Origin: Melioribacteraceae bacterium
GTDB lineage: Bacteria > Bacteroidota > Ignavibacteria > Ignavibacteriales > Melioribacteraceae
NCBI GenBank assembly: GCA_016342755.1
Contig: JAEINS010000010.1
Location: 1 to 64,000, forward strand
Length of the DNA: 64,000 nt
Direction of reading: 5' to 3'
Shown one piece after another: positions 41,979 through 50,112 of the stretch. A program made the translations under genes and the position numbers. Numbering within the stretch: position 1 is the first letter of the stretch; the number at the start of each line of letters is the position of its first letter. The notes beneath the pieces were generated by a model, which had not been told where the DNA came from, did no database searches, and saw nothing but the letters and a program-made list of their open reading frames with translations.

Positions 41979-42359
41979 TTAGTGAATAACTTCCGTTGTA
42001 AAACTTTCAGATGTAACAGTCATTTTAACTTCAATAAGATCATTGTCCTGAACTACTTCATTTCCTATGCCAGTTATTTCAACACTCTGGGCAGTAACAG
42101 CCGCTGTAAAAGTTCCGTCAGCATTTGTCTTTAAACTTGTCGGAATATCCCAACCTGTAAACTCGTTTCCGCCGCCACCCATAGCTTTCGGTATCTTGTG
42201 ATATTTCTGAGCTTCACTTGCAAGATGTATAAGATCATTAATTACATTGTTTCTTTTATTCTCTATCGCGTTAGCCTTAAAGACGCTAATTCCAACTGTT
42301 ATAGCTACACCGACAATTATAATGCCAAGTACGATCAATAAAAGTTGCTGCTGTCCCAA
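41979..42359 (-). CDS. Pilin-like protein with minimal leader (paralogue 1)
   Basis: A 126-residue protein, MGQQQLLLIVLG start, helix to about residue 23, then a charged helix extension (NKRNNVINDLIHLASEAQKY) and the IPKAMGGGGNEFTGWDIP segment shared with paralogue 2. The tail is beta-rich. As in its paralogue there is no prepilin leader beyond Met-Gly and no Glu5. The start is TTG at 42357-42359 behind AAAGGTGATAA, a strong ribosome site; that the identical MGQQQ sequence follows confirms this start. A sigma54 promoter match lies about 57 bases upstream. It is first in the pilus cluster. Confidence 0.8.
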   Translation of the reverse strand: MGQQQLLLIVLGIIIVGVAITVGISVFKANAIENKRNNVINDLIHLASEAQKYHKIPKAMGGGGNEFTGWDIPTSLKTNADGTFTAAVTAQSVEITGIGNEVVQDNDLIEVKMTVTSESFTTEVIH

Positions 42360-42415
42360 ATTATCACCTTTTCATCTTTTTCGGTAAAATCTACATCTGT
42401 TTGTGTGTAGTAAAG

Positions 42416-42430
42416 ACAAGTATGGTGCCA
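42416..42430 (-). promoter_or_regulatory. Candidate sigma54 promoter of the pilin genes
   Basis: On the minus strand TGGCACCATACTTGT fits the sigma54 pattern TGGCACG-N4-TTGC: GG at -24, ten bases, then G at -12, with two mismatches (C for G after TGGCAC, T for the last C). Transcription would begin near 42404 and leave a roughly 45-base leader with a good ribosome site. Pilin genes elsewhere are commonly sigma54-dependent through PilR, and an NtrC-family activator is encoded at 25499-26845. Confidence 0.6.
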
Positions 42431-42710
42431 AATCAGACTTCACCGACATATTAGGTGGAAAATTAGTTAATTTTTTCAAAAGATGAAACATAAATCGTTT
42501 TATATCGGAAAGTATTACAAGTAACATTGTAAAAAACCGGTAATTTTGTGGGACAAGTGACTTATTTTGACACAATTCGGTTTTTATAATATTTTAGACA
42601 TTTTAATAATTTATCAGTCGTGTAGTAAATGTTACAAGTAATTGCAGAGGTTTTTCGGTAGAAAAGTGTGAATAAGGGTGTTTTAATTAGAGGCAGGTTA
42701 TCAAAGTGGT

Positions 42711-42746
42711 AAAAAACAAACCCAATTTCTTAAAGAAATTGGGTTT
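42711..42746 (-). terminator. Intrinsic terminator after aspS
   Basis: On the minus strand AAACCCAATTTCTT pairs with AAGAAATTGGGTTT in a nearly loop-less perfect palindrome and is followed by GTTTTTTACC. It lies 17 bases after the aspS stop. Confidence 0.82.
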
Positions 42747-42762
42747 AGAAGCATCATAAATT

Positions 42763-44529
42763 TTATTTCTTTCTAATATGTAATTCTTTCAACTGTGTAT
42801 CATCAACATTCGAAGGTGCTTCATCCATCAGCGACATTCCGCTGGAAGTTTTAGGGAAAGCAATTACTTCTCTAATAGAATCTTTTCCGGCAAATAACAT
42901 AACCATTCTGTCAAATCCAAAAGCAACTCCTCCGTGAGGCGGTGCGCCATATTTGAAAGCACTCATTAAGAAGCCAAATTTTTCCTGAGCTTCTTCATCC
43001 GAAATACCTAAACATTCAAACATTTTTGCTTGTAATTTGGCATCATGAATTCTAATACTTCCGCCGGCTATTTCATTTCCGTTTAAGACTAAATCGTAAG
43101 CTCTTGCTTTAACTTTTCCCGGATCAGTTTCCATTAATGGAATATCTTCAACTCTTGGAGATGTAAACGGATGATGCATTGCATAATATCTTTGTGATTC
43201 ATCATCCCATTCTAAGAGCGGGAAATCAGTTACCCAGAGAAGACTTGGTTTTGCGTCAGCTTTTATTAATTCCATTCTTCTTGCCATTTCTAATCTTAAG
43301 GAACCCATTATTCCTAAAGTTTTTATTCTTGGACCGGAAAGAATAAAAATTAAATCGCCTGGTTTTGCATCTAAACTATCTATTATACTCTGTTTTTCAT
43401 CATCAGTTAAAAACTTGGCAATTGGAGCTTCTAATCCTTCTTCTTTAACTCTCATCCAGATTAAACCGCCTGCACCAAGTTTTTTAGCAAAATCAGTTAA
43501 GCCATCAAGCTGATTTCTTGTATAATCTGCACAACCTGGTGCAACCATTGCTGTTATAATTCCATCTTTTTCTATTACATCTTTAAAAACTCTAAATTCA
43601 GAAGTTTTTAAAGCTTCAGTTATTGTTTTCATTTCAAGATCAAATCTAAGATCAGGTTTATCACTTCCATATTTTTCCATTGCTTCATCAAACGGAATCC
43701 TTGGAATAGGGATTTGAAGATCGTATCCTTTTATTTCTTTGAATAACTTCTGCATCAAACCTTCAACTAAACTGAATATATTCTCCTGATCAATAAAAGA
43801 CATCTCAACATCAATCTGGGTAAATTCTGGCTGTCTGTCGGCACGAAGATCTTCATCTCTAAAACATTTAACTATTTGGAAATATCTGTCATAACCGGAA
43901 ACCATTAATAATTGTTTATATGTTTGCGGTGACTGAGGAAGCGCGTAGAATTTTCCTTTATGCATTCTGCTCGGCACTAAAAAATCGCGTGCGCCTTCCG
44001 GTGTACTTTTCATTAACACGGGAGTCTCTATTTCCATAAAATCATTTCTGTCAAAATACTCGCGTGTTATCTGCGCAACCTGATGCCTCATTTTAAGGTT
44101 TTGCTGCATTTCATTACGGCGTAAATCTATATATCTATATTTTAAACGAATATCTTCGCTTACATCAACACCGTCTTTAATTTGGAACGGCGGAGTTTCT
44201 GCTTCATTTAAAATGATAATTTCATCAACCATTACATCAACAAATCCGGTCGGAAGGCTTTCGTTCTCAGTTCCTTCCGGTCTTTTTCTAACTTTACCGG
44301 TAATAGAAACTACAAATTCACCTCTAAGATCTTTTCCATTATTGTGGGCTTCAGGATTATATGTTGGTTCAAAAACTACTTGAGTAATTCCATATCTATC
44401 ACGGAGGTCAATAAATATAACTCCTCCAAGATCACGTCTTGTATCAACCCATCCGTTTAATACTACGGTTTCGCCAATATTTTCTTCTCTTAGCTGACCA
44501 CAGGTATGAGTTCTTGTTTTGAAATTCAT
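42763..44529 (-). CDS. aspS: Aspartyl-tRNA synthetase
   Basis: About 588 residues, normal for bacterial AspRS. The N-terminal OB-fold anticodon-binding domain (about 1-105) holds LNGWVDTRRDLGGVIFIDLRDR. The class II core shows motif 2 (FRDEDLRADRQPEFTQID) and motif 3 (GVAFGFDRMVML), with the bacterial GAD insertion domain around 280-410. It charges tRNA-Asp. I take ATG at 44527-44529 after GGGAGA; a GTG six codons upstream overlaps that ribosome site. A near-consensus promoter lies at 44568-44599 and a terminator after the gene, so it is monocistronic. Discriminating and non-discriminating forms are not separable by eye. Confidence 0.96.
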   Translation of the reverse strand: MNFKTRTHTCGQLREENIGETVVLNGWVDTRRDLGGVIFIDLRDRYGITQVVFEPTYNPEAHNNGKDLRGEFVVSITGKVRKRPEGTENESLPTGFVDVMVDEIIILNEAETPPFQIKDGVDVSEDIRLKYRYIDLRRNEMQQNLKMRHQVAQITREYFDRNDFMEIETPVLMKSTPEGARDFLVPSRMHKGKFYALPQSPQTYKQLLMVSGYDRYFQIVKCFRDEDLRADRQPEFTQIDVEMSFIDQENIFSLVEGLMQKLFKEIKGYDLQIPIPRIPFDEAMEKYGSDKPDLRFDLEMKTITEALKTSEFRVFKDVIEKDGIITAMVAPGCADYTRNQLDGLTDFAKKLGAGGLIWMRVKEEGLEAPIAKFLTDDEKQSIIDSLDAKPGDLIFILSGPRIKTLGIMGSLRLEMARRMELIKADAKPSLLWVTDFPLLEWDDESQRYYAMHHPFTSPRVEDIPLMETDPGKVKARAYDLVLNGNEIAGGSIRIHDAKLQAKMFECLGISDEEAQEKFGFLMSAFKYGAPPHGGVAFGFDRMVMLFAGKDSIREVIAFPKTSSGMSLMDEAPSNVDDTQLKELHIRKK

Positions 44530-44567
44530 AAAACTTATATCTCCCACATTCTAAAAAATTTAAGTCT

Positions 44568-44599
44568 CAAAAATACGCATTTACCACCCATTTAACAAA
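44568..44599 (-). promoter_or_regulatory. Bacteroidota-type promoter of aspS
   Basis: On the minus strand TTTG (44599-44596), a 20-base spacer and TATTTTTG (44575-44568) fit TTTG-N19/20-TAnnTTTG. Transcription would start about 30 bases before the aspS ATG. Confidence 0.55.
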
Positions 44600-44699
44600 T
44601 TTTATTATTTTTGAATTATTGTTTATTTAACTAACTTACCGTTCTTTAACATAGTTTTTTAATGATACAAATATTTTAACCTTAATTATTAAGAAGAAT

Positions 44700-45845
44700 A
44701 TGAAGCTTATAATTGACGAAAACCTGGCATACGGCGAAGAAGCTTTTAGTAAAATCGGCAATATTACTAAAAGTCACGGACGCAAAATTACAAATGATCT
44801 GCTAATGGACAGTGATGCACTGATAGTCAGATCAATTACAAAAGTGAATGAAGATTTGCTTAGAAATACCAAAGTGAAATTTGTTGGAACCGCGACTATT
44901 GGAACAGATCATCTTGATAAAAACTATTTGGACGAAAAAAATATTCATTATACTTCCGCGGCAGGCTGTAATGCATGGGCTGTTACTGAATATGTGTTTT
45001 CGGCATTGTTTCATTTAGCCAAGGAAATTAATTTTAACCTAACCGATAAATCAATTGGAATTATTGGGCATGGCAACATTGGATCCAAAATAGTAAAGTT
45101 TGCAGAAGCTCTTGGAATGAAAACTATTATAAACGATCCGCCATTACAAAGAAAAACCGGAAATTCAATTTACAAATCACTTGATGAAGCTTTAACTGCA
45201 GACATTATAACTCTACACGTTCCTCTTAATAAAACCGGTATTGATAAAACTGTTCATTTAATTGATGAAAAGAGGCTCAACTCTCTAAAGGAAAGAACTA
45301 TTTTAATTAATTCCTGCCGAGGTCCGGTTGTAGATAATATTGCAATGGTAAATCGTTTAAAAGAAAACAACAATATATACACGGTTTTTGATGTATGGGA
45401 AGAAGAACCGAGTTTAAGTTTAGAATTACTAAACCTTGTGAATATTGCTACTCCTCATATTGCCGGTTATTCATGGGAAGGGAAAGTGAACGGAACATGG
45501 ATTGTTCATGATAAACTTTGTGAATTTCTAAATATAAAACCGGAATGGAAACCTAATATGCCTGAGGTTGACGATAATGTAATTCACTTTTCGGGAAAAA
45601 ATAGTATTGAAGAAAATTTCTATAATCTGTTTAATAAAGTTTATCCGATATTTGAGGATAACGGACGACTTAAAAAGGCTCTTGAGTTAAGCTCTAATAA
45701 AGTTGGAAACTACTTTGACAGTTTGCGAAAAGATTATCCGTTCCGAAGAGAGTTGTTAAACTATAAAATTGAACTAGATGAAAAGCTGTCCCGACTAATA
45801 AAAGTTCTTGAAACTTTTAGACTAATAGTAAATTTGAAAAACTAA
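44700..45845 (+). CDS. pdxB: 4-phosphoerythronate dehydrogenase
   Basis: A 381-residue D-2-hydroxyacid dehydrogenase of the PdxB type. The NAD-binding motif is GIIGHGNIGSKI; catalytic Arg is in INSCRGPVVD, Glu in the DVWEEEP region and His in TPHIAGYSWEGKVNGT, the last being characteristic of PdxB. A C-terminal dimerisation domain (about 290-381) completes it. PdxB oxidises 4-phosphoerythronate in the DXP-dependent route to pyridoxal phosphate. It is monocistronic, with a terminator overlapping its stop codon. The ATG at 44700 has a moderate AAGAAG upstream. Confidence 0.92.
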   Translation: MKLIIDENLAYGEEAFSKIGNITKSHGRKITNDLLMDSDALIVRSITKVNEDLLRNTKVKFVGTATIGTDHLDKNYLDEKNIHYTSAAGCNAWAVTEYVFSALFHLAKEINFNLTDKSIGIIGHGNIGSKIVKFAEALGMKTIINDPPLQRKTGNSIYKSLDEALTADIITLHVPLNKTGIDKTVHLIDEKRLNSLKERTILINSCRGPVVDNIAMVNRLKENNNIYTVFDVWEEEPSLSLELLNLVNIATPHIAGYSWEGKVNGTWIVHDKLCEFLNIKPEWKPNMPEVDDNVIHFSGKNSIEENFYNLFNKVYPIFEDNGRLKKALELSSNKVGNYFDSLRKDYPFRRELLNYKIELDEKLSRLIKVLETFRLIVNLKN

Positions 45846-45879
45846 AGCTTTGGGATTTTAAAACCCGGAGCTTTTATCT
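45844..45879 (+). terminator. Intrinsic terminator after pdxB
   Basis: AAAGCTTTGGG (45844-45854) pairs with CCCGGAGCTTT (45864-45874) through 11 bp including two G-T wobbles, followed by T-rich sequence. The stem starts within the stop codon of pdxB. Confidence 0.75.
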
Positions 45880-45960
45880 ACTACGAAACCTTCTCTCATT
45901 TTGACTGTATTAAATAAACTCATTTTTAAGTATCTTTATCATTCTAAAATTTAAAGCTAA

Positions 45961-46623
45961 ATGAACATTTTAAAAAACATATTATTCATACTACTAATAA
46001 CAGCAGCAACTGGAATTTGCCAGTCTAAATCGGGATTTCAGATTGCGCGTGTAAAATATTCCGGCGGCGGCGATTGGTACAACGATCCTTCGGCTGAAGT
46101 GAATTTACTAAAATATGTAAACGATAATACAAGCATAAAAGTAAATCCCAAATATGTTTATGTCGATATTTCGAGCAGCAAAATTTTCTCTTATCCGTTT
46201 CTGTTTATAACCGGTCATGGAAATATCGTCTTAAGTAACTCTGATGTAAAAAATCTTAGAGAGTATTTATTAAACGGCGGATTTCTTTATGTAGATGATG
46301 ATTACAGTTTAGACAAAGCTTTTAGACGCGAAATTAAAAAAGTTTTTCCTGATAAAGAATTAGTTGAACTTCCTTTTAGTCACGGAATTTATCATTCCGT
46401 TTATAACTTTAATTCACTTCCGCCAAAAACACATGAACATGACAACAAACCTCCGCAGGGATTTGGAATATTTGTAGATAAACGGTTAGTGCTATATTAC
46501 ACCTACGAAAGTAATCCTAGCGATGGCTGGGCCGATCCGGACGTTCATAATGATCCAAAAGAAAAAAGAGAAGAAGCATTAAAATTTGGAACTAATATTA
46601 TTGTCTGGGCTTTATCAAATTAA
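45961..46623 (+). CDS. Exported DUF4159 protein
   Basis: A 220-residue protein with a signal peptide (MNILKNILFILLITAATGIC) and predicted cleavage before Gln; the TGIC end does not fit a lipobox. The mature protein is a DUF4159 domain: FQIARVKYSGGGDWYNDPSA at the start, PFLFITGHGNI, LREYLLNGGFLYVDDDYS and the late FSHGIYHSVYNF and YTYESNPSDGWADPDVH segments. The fold resembles a class I glutamine amidotransferase-like Rossmann domain, but no catalytic triad is evident. It precedes the DUF4175 gene by 20 bases, a pairing that suggests one transcript and a joint envelope function. Its role is unknown. Confidence 0.8.
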   Translation: MNILKNILFILLITAATGICQSKSGFQIARVKYSGGGDWYNDPSAEVNLLKYVNDNTSIKVNPKYVYVDISSSKIFSYPFLFITGHGNIVLSNSDVKNLREYLLNGGFLYVDDDYSLDKAFRREIKKVFPDKELVELPFSHGIYHSVYNFNSLPPKTHEHDNKPPQGFGIFVDKRLVLYYTYESNPSDGWADPDVHNDPKEKREEALKFGTNIIVWALSN

Positions 46624-46643
46624 TCAGTTAAAATTTGTAATAC

Positions 46644-49600
46644 ATGACTAACATAAAAAACTATATTGCCGAAATTGAAAAACGAATAAAAAAAGTTGAG
46701 CAGAAAGAATTTCTTTTTCATGCGGCTAAAGGATTATTGTTTTCAGTTTTTATTTCCGCAATAGTTCTATTCATATTTGTTTTAAGTCAGCTATTCGGAA
46801 ATATATCTCCGACTGTTAGAACAATGCAATTTTACTTTTTTATCTCAAGTTCACTTTTAAGTGTTATAATACTTTTTCTTTTTCCATTTCTCAAAAGTCA
46901 GTTTCTAATTAATAAGCCAAAATACTTTTTTACATCAGAAAAAATCGGGAATAATTTTCCGCAAATAAAAGATGATCTTAAAAACAGCCTTCAATTACTG
47001 AATGAAAAGAACAAGGGTTATTCAGAGTCACTTATAAATGCTTCTTTTAAGATTGTTTATGAAAAATGTAAATCGCTGGATTTTCAATCAATCATCAGTT
47101 TCAAATTGCTGAAACCTCAGTTTTTTAGAACACTTGGATCTATAATTATTTTGGCAACTGTTTTAAGTGTTTTCACCGGATTGAATGACGCTTTATATAA
47201 ACTAATAAATTATGATAAGGAATTTAAAGTCCCGGCAAAATTTACATTCACAGTTGAACCGGGAAATAGAACGATTACTAAAGGCGATTTTGTTGACATA
47301 CGTATTAAAACTATTGGAGAAGCTCCTTCTGGGATAACTCTGAATATTAAAAATGTTGATGAAACTGATTTTGCTTTAAGTGAATTAGTAAAGGACTCAT
47401 CCGGAATTTTTCATCACAGAATAAATAATGTTAATAGTTCATTTAAGTATTTTGCCGCGGCAGAAAACATTTCATCCGATGTGTTTGAAATCAGTGTTAT
47501 AAACAGACCAATTATAAGTTCGTTTGAGTTGAGGGTTATTCCTCCGGCTTATTCGGGACTTTCGCCAGTCGTTCAAAAAGATAACGGAAATTTTTCCGCG
47601 TTAAAAGGCAGTAGTGTTAAAGTAGGCTTAAACTCTACTAAAAAACTTAGTCGGGCAGAAATCCTCTTTAATAACCGGACAGATATAACAATGGATTTTT
47701 CTGGAAATGAAGCTTCTGTAAAATTAAGTGTGTACAAAGATCTTTCTTATAGCTTTAATATTGCTGATACACTTGGAAACGGAAACTCAAATCCTATAAC
47801 TTATAACATCTCAATTTTTGAAGATGATAATCCAGCGATAGTAATGCTTGTTCCCGACGAGGATACGAAGCTTAAAAACAACGATAAACAGCCGCTTGTT
47901 GTTAAGATTAGTGATGATTACGGATTCACTAAATTAAAACTAAGTTACAGACTTTCGGAATCGCAGTATGAAACCCCACAAACTGAATTCACGAACGTTG
48001 AAATTCCTTTCAACAAAAAAATAAAGGAAAATGATATTTACTACACTTGGGATTTGGTTCCATTAACATTAGCAACAAACGATGTTGTTTCCTATTATTT
48101 AGAAGTTTTTGATAATGATTTTGTAAGCGGACCAAAATCAGCAAAGACACCGGTATTTAAGATCAGTGTTCCTTCGCTTGATGAATTGTTTGCCGAAGCT
48201 GATGAAACTCAGGAAGTAGTTAAAGATGATTTGTTCGAAACTTTAAAAGAAGCTCAGGAATTAAAAGACGAATTTGATAAAATAAGCAATGAGTTAAAAA
48301 AGGATTCAAAAGAAATTGACTGGCAGGAAAAAGAGAATATTGAAAACGCGCTTGAAAAATTTGAACAGCTTCAGGATAAAATTGATGATGTAAGTAAAAA
48401 AATGTCTGATATGCAAAAAGAACTTCAGGACAACAATCTCCTTTCGAAAGAAACCATGGAAAAGTATATGGAACTTCAAAAATTATTTGAAGAAATGAAA
48501 GGAAATGATATGCTTGATGCCATGAAAAAAATGCAGGACATGTTAAAAGATATGAAGCGGGATGATGTAAAAGCTTCTTTTGAGGATCTTAAAAAAAACG
48601 AAGATGCGTTTGAGAAAAGTATTGAGCGGACTTTGAATTTAATGAAGAGAATTCAGGTTGAACAGAAAACGGATGAAATAAATAAACGAATTGAGGACTT
48701 AAAAGAATCGCAGGAAAACTTAAGGGAAGAAACTGAAAAAAGTGATCTGGCAAATAAAGAAACAAAAGAGAAATTACAAAATCAGCAAAAGGAAATTTCT
48801 GATAAAGTTGAAAATCTGAAAGAAGAAATGAGCGATCTTGAAAAGAAAATGTCTGAAATGAAAGATATGCCGCAGGATCAGATGGAAAAGATGAATCAGG
48901 AAATGGAGAATCAGAAGAATGAAGAACTTTCTAAAAAAGCGATTGAAGAAATGCAGCAGATGCAAAAAGCCCAGGCAATGCAGCAGATGAATAAAATTGA
49001 AGAGAACATGCAGCAAATGCAGGAAAGTATGGATGCAATGCAGAATTCTATGGATCAGCAAAATGCCCTTAAAACCTATTCAGATATGATGAAGATTACA
49101 AATAGCCTTTTACAGCTTTCTAAAGAACAGGAAAAACTAAATGATGAAACCGATAAACTTTCTTCTAATTCTCCACAACTGCAGGATAAAGCCAGAAAGC
49201 AAAGTGATATAAAAAACGATCTTGGAAAAACAATTTCGCAAATGTCTGAGCTTGCGCAAAAGTCATTTACAATTTCACCGGAAATGGGAAAAGCATTGGG
49301 TAAATCGAGACAGGAAATGGATAAAGCAATTTCCGGGATGCAGAATCAGCCAGGCCAAAAAAGTTCTTTCAGTAAAAGCATGAATCTTTCCATGAGTGGA
49401 ATTAATGAGGCAGCTGTTATGATGAAAAACGCTATGGATCAAATTATGAACGGAGGCGGACAGGGGCAGGGTTCGGGCGGAATGATGTCGCTTATGCAGC
49501 AGTTACAAAACTTTAGCAAGCAGCAAATGGCATTAAACCAAATGACACAGGCATTACAGCAGGGCGGTAAACAGCAGGATCAGTTGCAAAGGCTATCCGA

Positions 49601-50030
49601 ACAGCAGGAATTATTAAGAAAATCGCTTGAGCAGTTGAATAAAGAATCTAAAGAAAGCGGACAATCAAAAAAACTTGCCGGAAATTTAGACAAAGTTTTA
49701 GACGATATGATGGAAGTTGTTTCCGGTCTGCGAACTGAAAAGCTGAATGATGATCTTGTTCAGACACAGGAAAGAATTTTGAATAAGCTTCTTGATGCCC
49801 AGCGATCAATTAATGAACGTGATTTTGAAAAGGACAGAAAATCATTTGCCGGCAAAAATATTTTTAGAGAATCGCCTCCGGAGGTTTTGTTTAAAACTGA
49901 AGAAGGCAGAAATAAACTTCGCGATGAATTAATGAAAGCAATTAAAGAAGGTTATCTAAAAGATTATGAAGAGCTTATCAGAAATTATTTTGATGTTTTA
50001 GAGAAAAGTAAGGAGAAAATAAGTAATTAA
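46644..50030 (+). CDS. Large DUF4175-like membrane protein with Met/Gln-rich coiled coil
   Basis: An 1128-residue protein. Membrane helices lie near 27-48, 60-82 and 157-178. Residues about 190-510 form beta-rich Ig-like periplasmic repeats (VEPGNRTITKGDFVDI, then ELRVIPPAYSGL). From about 525 to the end it is helical: a charged coiled coil changes into a Met/Gln-rich one (MQQMQKAQAMQQM, QNSMDQQNAL) with a short Gly-rich break near 935. This is the layout of DUF4175 proteins of Bacteroidota. It probably sits in the inner membrane and spans the periplasm. Its partner is likely the DUF4159 protein. Function is unknown. Confidence 0.78.
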   Translation: MTNIKNYIAEIEKRIKKVEQKEFLFHAAKGLLFSVFISAIVLFIFVLSQLFGNISPTVRTMQFYFFISSSLLSVIILFLFPFLKSQFLINKPKYFFTSEKIGNNFPQIKDDLKNSLQLLNEKNKGYSESLINASFKIVYEKCKSLDFQSIISFKLLKPQFFRTLGSIIILATVLSVFTGLNDALYKLINYDKEFKVPAKFTFTVEPGNRTITKGDFVDIRIKTIGEAPSGITLNIKNVDETDFALSELVKDSSGIFHHRINNVNSSFKYFAAAENISSDVFEISVINRPIISSFELRVIPPAYSGLSPVVQKDNGNFSALKGSSVKVGLNSTKKLSRAEILFNNRTDITMDFSGNEASVKLSVYKDLSYSFNIADTLGNGNSNPITYNISIFEDDNPAIVMLVPDEDTKLKNNDKQPLVVKISDDYGFTKLKLSYRLSESQYETPQTEFTNVEIPFNKKIKENDIYYTWDLVPLTLATNDVVSYYLEVFDNDFVSGPKSAKTPVFKISVPSLDELFAEADETQEVVKDDLFETLKEAQELKDEFDKISNELKKDSKEIDWQEKENIENALEKFEQLQDKIDDVSKKMSDMQKELQDNNLLSKETMEKYMELQKLFEEMKGNDMLDAMKKMQDMLKDMKRDDVKASFEDLKKNEDAFEKSIERTLNLMKRIQVEQKTDEINKRIEDLKESQENLREETEKSDLANKETKEKLQNQQKEISDKVENLKEEMSDLEKKMSEMKDMPQDQMEKMNQEMENQKNEELSKKAIEEMQQMQKAQAMQQMNKIEENMQQMQESMDAMQNSMDQQNALKTYSDMMKITNSLLQLSKEQEKLNDETDKLSSNSPQLQDKARKQSDIKNDLGKTISQMSELAQKSFTISPEMGKALGKSRQEMDKAISGMQNQPGQKSSFSKSMNLSMSGINEAAVMMKNAMDQIMNGGGQGQGSGGMMSLMQQLQNFSKQQMALNQMTQALQQGGKQQDQLQRLSEQQELLRKSLEQLNKESKESGQSKKLAGNLDKVLDDMMEVVSGLRTEKLNDDLVQTQERILNKLLDAQRSINERDFEKDRKSFAGKNIFRESPPEVLFKTEEGRNKLRDELMKAIKEGYLKDYEELIRNYFDVLEKSKEKISN

Positions 50031-50112
50031 TTTTTATGGAATACACACATATATTCTTCTAAATATCTCAATTTTCTGAAACATCTTATCATTGCAAAAC
50101 TGTAAAATAATT

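Larger units (their letters stand above)
42360..42762. other. Intergenic regulatory region between pilins and aspS
   Basis: About 400 bases without a convincing gene. Seen: the ribosome site of the first pilin (around 42365), a sigma54-type promoter match at 42416-42430, then AT-rich sequence to about 42700 where activator binding sites would be expected, and the aspS terminator at 42711-42746. A 67-codon open frame here is judged spurious because it crosses the promoter and lacks a ribosome site. Confidence 0.6.

Noticed and set aside
42372-42575. 67-codon ORF on the minus strand
   Set aside because: It overlaps the sigma54 promoter and pilin leader, has no ribosome site and shows AT-driven composition.
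48774-49061. 95-codon minus-strand ORF rich in Leu, His, Phe and Ile
   Set aside because: It is the complement of the Met/Gln/Lys-rich coil of the DUF4175 gene and only reflects that composition.
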